Source: a virus. From it: 35,746 nucleotides of DNA. The notes beneath the pieces were generated by a model, which made no database searches, had not been told where the DNA came from, and saw nothing but the letters and a program-made list of their open reading frames with translations. Each line of letters begins with the position of its first letter. Position 1 is the first letter of the stretch. Location of the stretch: the IMG/VR virus record IMGVR_UViG_3300047557_003109, positions 1 through 35,746 of that record; one strand, written 5' to 3'. Positions 29,302-35,545 of the stretch are shown piece after piece. Both the position numbers and the translations under genes were made by a program.

Positions 29302-29638
29302 ATTTGTCCCTAAGGGTTGGGGATTTGAAAAATGGATTGTTAATTGCGATAAGTATTGCGGAAAACTTCTTTATTTTGTAAAAGGTAAAAAGTGTTCTTG
29401 GCATTACCATAAAATCAAAGATGAAGTTTTTTACATTCAGAGTGGAAAAATTTTATTGAGATATTATGATGAAGATAATATTGATCTTGCATATGAAATT
29501 ATCTTAAAACGTGGTGATAAGTTTCATGTCTATCCAGAGCTTAGACATCAAATGGAAGCTCTTGAAGACACTGAACTATTTGAATTTTCTACTGAACATT
29601 TTGATGATGATAGTTATAGGGTTATAAGGGGGGATTGA
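29282..29638 (+). CDS. Cupin-domain protein (mannose-6-P isomerase type II-like)
   Basis: 118 aa single cupin. GWGFEKWIVN, then KGKKCSWHYHKIKDEVFYIQSGKI and a second motif around GDKFHVYPELRHQMEAL give the metal-binding His set of the cupin fold, as in the C-terminal part of type II phosphomannose isomerases. It may isomerise or epimerise a sugar phosphate, perhaps sedoheptulose-7-P (the missing GmhA step) or a mannose precursor; this is inference. ATG at 29282 overlaps the HAD gene by 20 bases. Confidence 0.72.
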   Translation: MNSSEIKFVPKGWGFEKWIVNCDKYCGKLLYFVKGKKCSWHYHKIKDEVFYIQSGKILLRYYDEDNIDLAYEIILKRGDKFHVYPELRHQMEALEDTELFEFSTEHFDDDSYRVIRGD

Positions 29639-29639
29639 T

Positions 29640-30494
29640 ATGATTGGTATGAATAAGTTAGGAACTAGAGGAAGACTTGGAAACCAAATGTTCCAGTATG
29701 CTTCTTTAGTTGGTATTGCAAAAAATATGGGGTATGAACATTGTATCCCAGATCATTCAAAATCTACTTGGTTCCATAAGCATGAAAATGGAAACGTTAT
29801 TACTGTCAATCATCAATTGCAGCATATTTTCAAATTGAGTCATTTGAATGGTAGATTTGGATTGATTGATGGATATGAAATTGATGTCCATCAACATGAA
29901 TTTTGTGAAGAACTTTTTAATGAATGTCCCGACAACTCAAGTCTAAATGGTCATTTTGAAAGTTATAAGTATTTTGAAAATGCACAAGAGGAGATAAAAA
30001 AAGATTACACATTTAAAGATCAATTGTTAGAGTCTGCACTAAATTTTCATAATAATCACAAACTAGACAACCCTGTTTGTATTAATATTAGAAGAGGCGA
30101 TTTTATTAAATTTCAAGAATATCACCCAGTTTGTACCGAAAAATATTATTTTGAATGTATAGAAAAAATTGGAAAAGATCGCCAGTATTTAATCATATCT
30201 GATGATATAAATTGGTGTAAAAATATTTTTATCGGTAATAATTTTGTCTTTAACGATGAAGAAAAAGATGAAATATCTAAAGCACATTTTGATATGTGTG
30301 TTGGATCTCTTTGTGATGACTTTATTATTGCAAATAGTACATTCTCATGGTGGATGGCATATCTCTCCGAAAACAAAAATAAAAAAGTTTATATGCCAGA
30401 TCCTTGGTTTGGTTCATCTCTCAGTCATTTAGATGTATCTGGATACTATTTTGCGGGAACAGTTAAAGTCAGTCGTGAGGTTGTAAATTTATGA
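29640..30494 (+). CDS. Alpha-1,2-fucosyltransferase-like protein (GT11), copy 1
   Basis: 284 aa. GRLGNQMFQYASLVGIAKN at the N-terminus, CINIRRGDFIKF (the HxRRxD-type GDP-binding motif, with Asn-Ile in place of His-Val) near residue 147, and IIANSTFSWWMAYLS near 225 are the three GT11 motifs. It would add L-fucose or a related GDP-sugar in alpha-1,2 linkage. A second GT11 copy lies at 31294, separated by a GT7C-like gene. Confidence 0.88.
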   Translation: MIGMNKLGTRGRLGNQMFQYASLVGIAKNMGYEHCIPDHSKSTWFHKHENGNVITVNHQLQHIFKLSHLNGRFGLIDGYEIDVHQHEFCEELFNECPDNSSLNGHFESYKYFENAQEEIKKDYTFKDQLLESALNFHNNHKLDNPVCINIRRGDFIKFQEYHPVCTEKYYFECIEKIGKDRQYLIISDDINWCKNIFIGNNFVFNDEEKDEISKAHFDMCVGSLCDDFIIANSTFSWWMAYLSENKNKKVYMPDPWFGSSLSHLDVSGYYFAGTVKVSREVVNL

Positions 30495-31297
30495 TGGATT
30501 TAACTTTTCTCATTCCAACAAGAATAGAAACGGAAGATCGTTTACGGAATATCATTTCTTCAGTTTCTTATCTTCTTAAACATATTCCTGCAAAGGTAAT
30601 TGTTAAAGAAGTTTCTAAACAACCTACTTTTAAATTCAGAGCTATACCTGAGATTAAAAAATATGTCGATATTTCTAATTTAGAATATTTGTATGAGGAG
30701 AATCAAGACCCTTGGTTTTGTAAAAGTAAAGTATTAAATGATTTGATTATTGCATCAAATACAAAAATTGTAGCAAATTATGATGCTGATGTAATTTTGC
30801 CAATTCAGTCATACTTTGATGCATATCAATTAATTTTTCAGAACCATGCAGACGTTGTTTATCCTTATCAGTGTGGAGTTTATCAGTGGAAAGCAAAATA
30901 TGATTTAGATACCTATAACCAATTCGTATTGCATCTAGATACAACAGTTTTAGATAAAAATAAAACTCTTTATAATTCTACAATTGGATGGAGTCAATTT
31001 GTAAATCGTAAAATTTATATCGATTCATTTATGATGAACGAAAACTTTATATCTTGGGGGTGCGAAGATGATGAGTTTTATTATCGTATGAAATGTCTTG
31101 GTAATAGAATTGCTAGAGTAAATAATTATGCGTATCATTTAGAGCATTCTAGAACACCTAACTCTTGGTTTAATAATCCAAATTTTAATAACAATTATCA
31201 ATTATGGAATAAAATAAGAACATTTGACAAAAATCAATTGATACAGTATTATGAAAGTCAAGACTATCTAAAAAAACGTAGGCAAGAATTAATATGA
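30491..31297 (+). CDS. Galactosyltransferase-like glycosyltransferase (GT2/GT7C-like)
   Basis: 268 aa. LTFLIPTRIETEDRLRNI is a GT-A start; KIVANYDADVILP contains the DxD metal motif; FISWGCEDDEFYYRMKCLGNRI is the WGxEDDD-type motif of the GT7 C-terminal domain. It probably transfers Gal or GalNAc (GT7) with an inverting mechanism. Sits between two GT11 genes with 4-base overlaps on both sides. A second ATG at 30494 is an alternative start. Confidence 0.82.
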   Translation: MMDLTFLIPTRIETEDRLRNIISSVSYLLKHIPAKVIVKEVSKQPTFKFRAIPEIKKYVDISNLEYLYEENQDPWFCKSKVLNDLIIASNTKIVANYDADVILPIQSYFDAYQLIFQNHADVVYPYQCGVYQWKAKYDLDTYNQFVLHLDTTVLDKNKTLYNSTIGWSQFVNRKIYIDSFMMNENFISWGCEDDEFYYRMKCLGNRIARVNNYAYHLEHSRTPNSWFNNPNFNNNYQLWNKIRTFDKNQLIQYYESQDYLKKRRQELI

Positions 31298-32118
31298 TAG
31301 GATTCAATGCTCTTGGTAGAATGGGACGTTTGGCAAATCAAATGTTTCAATATGCATCTCTTAAAGGCATTGCTAGAAATGTAGGTGCAGATATAATCAT
31401 TCCTTACTATAGTGATGCCGTAGACGATGGGATTGGTAATAAACTTAGGACAGAATTATTTGATTCTTTTGATTTAAAGGTAAATATTGGTTTACTAAAC
31501 AATGGACATGCCCCTGTAGTTAATGAGAGATTTCATGAGTTTGATGAAGAACTTTTTAATCTTTGTCCAGATCATGTAAGTCTTCAAGGATATTTTCAAA
31601 CTGAAAAGTATTTTAAACATATCGAACAAGAGATTCGTGAAGATTTTACTTTTAAGAGTGAAATTTTTGAACCTTGTAAAGAAATGATTTCTACTGTTGA
31701 AAATCCTATTGCCCTACATGTTAGACGAACAGATTATCTAATTAATAGTGAAAATCATTTTAATCTTCCTCTTGAATATTATGAGTCTGCATTGAGTTAT
31801 TTTGGTAAAGAAAGAAATGTAATTGTTTTTTCTGATGATCCTAAATGGTGTAATCAGCAAAAACTTTTTTCAGAGGACAGATTTTTAATTTCCGAGAACG
31901 TTGATAATCGAGTTGACCTTTGCTTAATGTCATTATGTGACGATTTTATTATTGCAAACTCTTCATTTTCTTGGTGGGGTGCCTGGTTGTCCAAAAATAA
32001 AAATAAAAAAGTTATTGCACCGACACAATGGTTTGGGAAGACGGGTTATACAAAGGATTTAAATACTAAAGATTTAATACCTCAAGAGTGGACAAAGATT
32101 AATGACGGACAAGAATAA
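31294..32118 (+). CDS. Alpha-1,2-fucosyltransferase-like protein (GT11), copy 2
   Basis: 274 aa. MGRLANQMFQYASLKGIARN, ALHVRRTDYLINSENH (the canonical HVRRxD motif) and FIIANSSFSWWGAWLS define GT11. It is a diverged paralog of the gene at 29640, sharing the same order of motifs and the FDEELFNLCPD/CEELFNECPD block. This copy keeps HVRR, whereas copy 1 has NIRR, so donor or acceptor preferences may differ. Overlaps the GT25-like gene by 17 bases. Confidence 0.9.
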   Translation: MIGFNALGRMGRLANQMFQYASLKGIARNVGADIIIPYYSDAVDDGIGNKLRTELFDSFDLKVNIGLLNNGHAPVVNERFHEFDEELFNLCPDHVSLQGYFQTEKYFKHIEQEIREDFTFKSEIFEPCKEMISTVENPIALHVRRTDYLINSENHFNLPLEYYESALSYFGKERNVIVFSDDPKWCNQQKLFSEDRFLISENVDNRVDLCLMSLCDDFIIANSSFSWWGAWLSKNKNKKVIAPTQWFGKTGYTKDLNTKDLIPQEWTKINDGQE

Positions 32119-32890
32119 ATCAATTTTTAAAATTAAAGGATTGCCAAAAATTCTATGGTTAAATCTTGATACCGATACTCATCGACGTGATTATATGGAA
32201 TCTCAATTTAGTCATTGGGAGATTGAAAATCATTTCAGAGTTTCTGGATTTGATGGTAGGACAGATGATGTTTGTAGTTATTTAAGTGGACGTGCTCCAG
32301 ATAACATGTCACCAAATGAAATTGGTTGTTGCATGTCGCATCTAAATGCCATTAAGTATTTTTATGAGAATACTGAAGATGACTATGTTCTTATTTTTGA
32401 AGATGATGTTGTTTTAGATACAGTCAAGTATTGGAATTTTACTTGGAAAGATTTTATTTCTAAACTTCCTCATGATTGGGATTGTGTACAATTGACAACA
32501 ATTTGCACAGGAAATATTCATGTATGCTTACATCATTACTTTATCAATGACTTTTCTGCAGCTGCATATTTAATTACCAGGCATCATGCTGCTAAAATTA
32601 TTAAGAATCATGTTCGCGGCGATAAGTTTAAACTTGATAATGGTGTTAAGCCTAGAGCAGTTTCTGAAGATACTATTTTCGGTTCAGGTAAGACTTACTC
32701 TATTCCTTTATTCTTATATCGACTTGATCTTGGTTCTGCAATTCATCCAGAACATATTGACATCTATCATAAAGGAAGTCACGATGCTCTGATGAACTTT
32801 TGGCAGACTCAGGGATGTCAAATGGATATAACTGATTTGATGAAATATGACCCATATTTGGGTAGAATATCAGAACCATCTCAACAATAA
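32102..32890 (+). CDS. GT25-family (LPS glycosyltransferase-like) protein
   Basis: 262 aa. LNLDTDTHRRDYMESQF, NEIGCCMSHLNAIKYF and YVLIFEDDVVLD are the GT25 signatures, including the EDDV metal site. GT25 enzymes add galactose or glucose to LPS cores (LgtB/LpsA type). Last gene of the cluster; after 37 bases comes a strong terminator. No signal peptide, so it acts on the cytoplasmic side. Confidence 0.88.
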   Translation: MTDKNKSIFKIKGLPKILWLNLDTDTHRRDYMESQFSHWEIENHFRVSGFDGRTDDVCSYLSGRAPDNMSPNEIGCCMSHLNAIKYFYENTEDDYVLIFEDDVVLDTVKYWNFTWKDFISKLPHDWDCVQLTTICTGNIHVCLHHYFINDFSAAAYLITRHHAAKIIKNHVRGDKFKLDNGVKPRAVSEDTIFGSGKTYSIPLFLYRLDLGSAIHPEHIDIYHKGSHDALMNFWQTQGCQMDITDLMKYDPYLGRISEPSQQ

Positions 32891-32927
32891 GTTAGAGAAT
32901 CATAACATAATAAGTATAAATGACTAC

Positions 32928-32956
32928 GAAAGGGGCTTGACGCCCCTTTCTTTTTG
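32928..32956 (+). terminator. Terminator at the end of the glycan cluster
   Basis: GAAAGGGG (32928-32935) pairs with CCCCTTTC (32943-32950) around CTTGACG, followed by TTTTT. TATAAATG at 32914-32921 just before it resembles a late box. Confidence 0.93.
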
Positions 32957-32965
32957 CTATATAAT
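32937..32965 (+). promoter_or_regulatory. Sigma-70 promoter with its -35 in the terminator loop
   Basis: TTGACG (32937-32942) is the loop of the terminator; the 17-bp spacer is the 3' half-stem plus T run; TATAAT lies at 32960-32965. It drives hli and the photoprotection genes. Confidence 0.82.
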
Positions 32966-32992
32966 GTTGTAACAATTCTTAACGAATTTACA

Positions 32993-33187
32993 ATGACTGT
33001 AACAACTAATGAGCGTGGGCAGCAAAACATGTTTGCTAAAGAGCCCACTATGTATTATCAAAATTACGGGATGTATTCCCCTGCAGAAATCAAGGAGCGA
33101 ACCAATGGGCGTTGGGCTATGGTCGGTTTTGTTGCTGGCATCATTTCTTATTCTATCACTGGCAACTTCTTCTTCGGTATCTTCTGA
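32993..33187 (+). CDS. hli: High-light-inducible protein
   Basis: 64 aa. The EIKERTNGRWAMVGFVAG helix is the chlorophyll-binding ExxNGRxAMxGF motif of Hlips, followed by ISYSITGNFFFGIF in the membrane. Hlips bind chlorophyll and carotenoids near photosystem II and dissipate excess light energy; cyanophages carry them to protect host photosynthesis. The ATG at 32993 is the natural start; an extension upstream would begin with a non-ATG codon inside the promoter. The stop region overlaps the next ATG. Confidence 0.95.
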   Translation: MTVTTNERGQQNMFAKEPTMYYQNYGMYSPAEIKERTNGRWAMVGFVAGIISYSITGNFFFGIF

Positions 33188-33273
33188 TGACTGAACTATT
33201 CTGGACAATTACGTCAGTTGCATTTTTTGTGCTTTTGGGTTATTCTTTGAATCAACTTTCTGAAACTTACTGA
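33187..33273 (+). CDS. 28-aa single-TM micro-protein
   Basis: Reads MTELFWTITSVAFFVLLG and ends NQLSETY: one membrane span. It overlaps the hli stop and its own TGA overlaps the next ATG, so it is translated as part of the hli operon. Its size is like that of small photosystem or cytochrome b6f subunits, but the sequence does not match PsbI, PsbM, PsbT, PetL, PetM or PetN as I know them. Confidence 0.6.
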   Translation: MTELFWTITSVAFFVLLGYSLNQLSETY

Positions 33274-33554
33274 TGATTGATGGATCTGATATTCTAGAGC
33301 AACTTTCTTTTGCTCTTAAAGAACTTGGGTGGAATGTTAATGATGAACTCTCGGTTGAGATTGGTGGTGTAGCAGTCACAGGAACCGCTACTCACCCAGA
33401 CGCAAATGCTAAGTGGGCAAAACCATTTGGAACTGTATCGTATCAGAACGACGCTTTTATTGTTGTCAAAAATAAAACCAGAAGTCCCATGGTCTTCTCC
33501 CAACCAAATCCTGAACTTAAACAAAAACACACTTATCAAGGAGAAATCAAATGA
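33273..33554 (+). CDS. 93-aa hypothetical protein between two hli genes
   Basis: Soluble, mixed alpha/beta protein (ILEQLSFALKELGWNVND, AVTGTATHPDANAKW, FIVVKNKTRSPMVF). No signal peptide, membrane span or recognised domain. Start and stop overlap both neighbouring genes. The link with hli genes suggests a role during light stress, but this rests on position only. Confidence 0.65.
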   Translation: MIDGSDILEQLSFALKELGWNVNDELSVEIGGVAVTGTATHPDANAKWAKPFGTVSYQNDAFIVVKNKTRSPMVFSQPNPELKQKHTYQGEIK

Positions 33555-33670
33555 AAAAATTCTTTACTGAAAAGGCAGAACGTATTAATGGATGGTTTGC
33601 AATGATTGGAATCGTTGCTGCTATGGGTTCTTATCTTGTCACTGGTCAGGTAATTCCCGGAGTGTTCTGA
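33551..33670 (+). CDS. hli: Short high-light-inducible protein
   Basis: 39 aa. FTEKAERINGWFAMIGIVAA holds the Hlip helix motif (ERxNGxxAMxG), then SYLVTGQVIPGVF, a typical short Hlip ending. The chlorophyll-ligand Glu and Asn are present; the Arg of NGR is Trp. Second Hlip of the operon; ATG overlaps the preceding stop. Confidence 0.9.
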   Translation: MKKFFTEKAERINGWFAMIGIVAAMGSYLVTGQVIPGVF

Positions 33671-33672
33671 TT

Positions 33673-34242
33673 ATGTTTAATATTATTCGTCGTAAAAAAA
33701 CTATGGAAGTAAGTATGCGTAAAGAAGGTTATCAAATTCCTCAAGTTGAATTCGTGTTTCGTGAGAATGGTGAGTTTGTAACTCGCACCACCTCTGAACT
33801 TTTTGCTGATAAGCGTGTGGTAATCTTCTCACTTCCTGGTGCATTTACTCCCACTTGCAGTGCGTATCAACTTCCTGGTTTTGAAGAGAAGTATGATGAT
33901 TTCATTGGTCTTGGTATTGATGAAATTTACTGTATCTCGGTGAATGATGGTTTCGTAATGAACGCTTGGGCACAGGACCAAAATATTCAAAACGTAAAAC
34001 TTATTCCTGATGGAAATGCTTATTTCACCCGTTCGATGGGTATGCTCGTTCGCAAATCAAATCTTGGGTTCGGTGAGCGTAGTTGGCGTTACGCTGCTGT
34101 GGTAGATCATGGTATAATTGAAAAACTATTTGTTGAAGCAGGGCAGTCTGATAATGCTGCCACTGACCCTTATGATGAAACTACTCCAGAAAAAGTATTG
34201 GAGTATGTAAAGTCTGAAGTGCGAGAAGCAGTAATCGCTTGA
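33673..34242 (+). CDS. Peroxiredoxin (Prx5-type)
   Basis: 189 aa. FSLPGAFTPTCSAYQLPGFEE carries the peroxidatic Cys62 in the PxxxTxxC motif of the Prx5 type; FVMNAWAQDQ, FTRSMGMLV and RYAAVVDHGIIEKLFVE complete the Redoxin fold. It reduces peroxides with help from thioredoxin or glutaredoxin. Its place between hli and psbA supports a role against light-driven oxidative damage. Starts at ATG 33703 or 33715 are also possible because the first ten residues are basic and not conserved. Confidence 0.9.
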   Translation: MFNIIRRKKTMEVSMRKEGYQIPQVEFVFRENGEFVTRTTSELFADKRVVIFSLPGAFTPTCSAYQLPGFEEKYDDFIGLGIDEIYCISVNDGFVMNAWAQDQNIQNVKLIPDGNAYFTRSMGMLVRKSNLGFGERSWRYAAVVDHGIIEKLFVEAGQSDNAATDPYDETTPEKVLEYVKSEVREAVIA

Positions 34243-34249
34243 TAATTAT

Positions 34250-34287
34250 AAAGACTCTCTTCTATATAAGAAAGAGAGTCTTTTTTT
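34250..34287 (+). terminator. Terminator after peroxiredoxin
   Basis: AAGACTCTCTT (34251-34261) pairs perfectly with AAGAGAGTCTT (34272-34282), followed by a T run ending at the next ATG. Confidence 0.92.
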
Positions 34288-34449
34288 ATGCCTAGAAATA
34301 TTTTGACCAAAGATGAAATGAGAGTGCATGTTGAAAAATTGAAGAAAGAGTTGTATAATGAGGATGTCACTTGGAGCTCTGACCCGAAAGCAATCGCTCA
34401 CCAGTATCTCAATCGAGTCTTAGACAAGATTGCCGAGTACAGGGCTTGA
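34288..34449 (+). CDS. 53-aa hypothetical protein upstream of psbA
   Basis: Reads MPRNILTKDEMRVHVEKLKKEL, then a helix-rich tail (IAHQYLNRVLDKIAEYRA). Starts directly after the terminator T run with no clear ribosome site, so it may be read through or from a separate promoter. The stop codon lies inside the -35 box of the psbA promoter. Function unknown; predicted all-helical, soluble. Confidence 0.65.
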   Translation: MPRNILTKDEMRVHVEKLKKELYNEDVTWSSDPKAIAHQYLNRVLDKIAEYRA

Positions 34450-34479
34450 CGGGAAACCGACCAAGTGCTATAATAAATA
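34446..34479 (+). promoter_or_regulatory. psbA promoter: sigma-70 promoter overlapping a late box
   Basis: TTGACG (34446-34451), 17-bp spacer, TATAAT (34469-34474). ATAAATA (34473-34479) overlaps the -10, so the same site can be read as a host-type early promoter and a T4-type late promoter. Confidence 0.8.
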
Positions 34480-34482
34480 AAT

Positions 34483-34508
34483 GTTAAGGAATCAACACAT
34501 TCCTTAAC
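34483..34508 (+). other. 5'-end hairpin of psbA mRNA
   Basis: Perfect 10-bp inverted repeat GTTAAGGAAT (34483-34492) and ATTCCTTAAC (34499-34508) with a 6-base loop. It starts about where transcription should begin, so the RNA would start with a hairpin that can protect against decay. No T run follows. Confidence 0.7.
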
Positions 34509-34540
34509 AATTCATGTAAACCTAACGTTCTTTTAAAACT

Positions 34541-35545
34541 ATGACTGCTACCATCGCTCGTCAGCGTGGTGGAAGTAACACTTGGGAACAGTTCTGCGAG
34601 TGGGTAACTTCTACCGATAACCGTCTTTATGTCGGTTGGTTTGGAACTCTAATGATTCCAACCCTTCTCGCTGCTACTATCTGTTTCATTGTTGCTTTCA
34701 TCGCTGCTCCTCCAGTCGATATCGACGGAATCCGTGAACCCGTTGCTGGTTCACTTCTCTACGGTAACAATATCATCTCTGGTGCTGTTGTTCCTTCTTC
34801 AAATGCCATCGGTCTTCATTTTTATCCTATCTGGGAAGCATCAAGTCTCGATGAATGGCTCTATAATGGTGGTCCTTACCAACTTGTAGTCTTCCACTTT
34901 CTGATTGGCATCTATGCTTATCTGGGTCGTGAGTGGGAACTTTCATACCGTCTAGGTATGCGTCCTTGGATCTGCGTTGCTTACAGTGCTCCTGTTGCTG
35001 CTGCTTCTGCTGTATTTCTAGTCTATCCTTTCGGTCAAGGTTCTTTCTCTGATGGTATGCCTCTGGGTATCAGTGGTACTTTCAACTTCATGCTTGTGTT
35101 CCAGGCAGAGCACAACATTCTAATGCACCCCTTCCATATGCTTGGTGTTGCTGGTGTTTTCGGTGGTTCTCTGTTCAGTGCTATGCACGGTTCTCTAGTA
35201 ACTTCCTCACTGGTTCGTGAAACCACTGAGAACGAGTCACAGAATTATGGTTACAAGTTCGGTCAAGAAGAAGAGACTTATAACATTGTTGCTGCTCATG
35301 GTTACTTTGGTCGTCTAATTTTCCAATATGCCTCATTCAACAACTCTCGTTCACTTCACTTCTTCCTTGCCAGCTGGCCTGTAGTTGGTATTTGGTTCAC
35401 TGCTCTTGGTGTTAGCACCATGGCTTTTAATCTCAACGGACTGAATTTCAACCAATCAATTCTAGACTCACAAGGTCGCGTATTGAATACTTGGGCTGAT
35501 GTACTCAACCGTGCAGGACTAGGAATGGAGGTAATGCATGAGCGT
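34541..35545 (+). CDS. psbA: Photosystem II reaction-centre protein D1, exon 1
   Basis: 335 codons of D1 (usual length about 360) from [11 protein letters not shown] through GMEVMHER. All five membrane helices and the plastoquinone and P680 region are present (for example [20 protein letters not shown] and [18 protein letters not shown]). The coding part ends after HER at 35545, where a group I intron begins; the frame then runs 28 meaningless codons to a stop at 35632. The split falls right after the Mn-cluster ligands His332 and Glu333 (standard numbering) and before His337, Asp342 and Ala344, which must be in exon 2 beyond the window. Maintains photosynthesis during infection. No Shine-Dalgarno. 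Confidence 0.96.
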
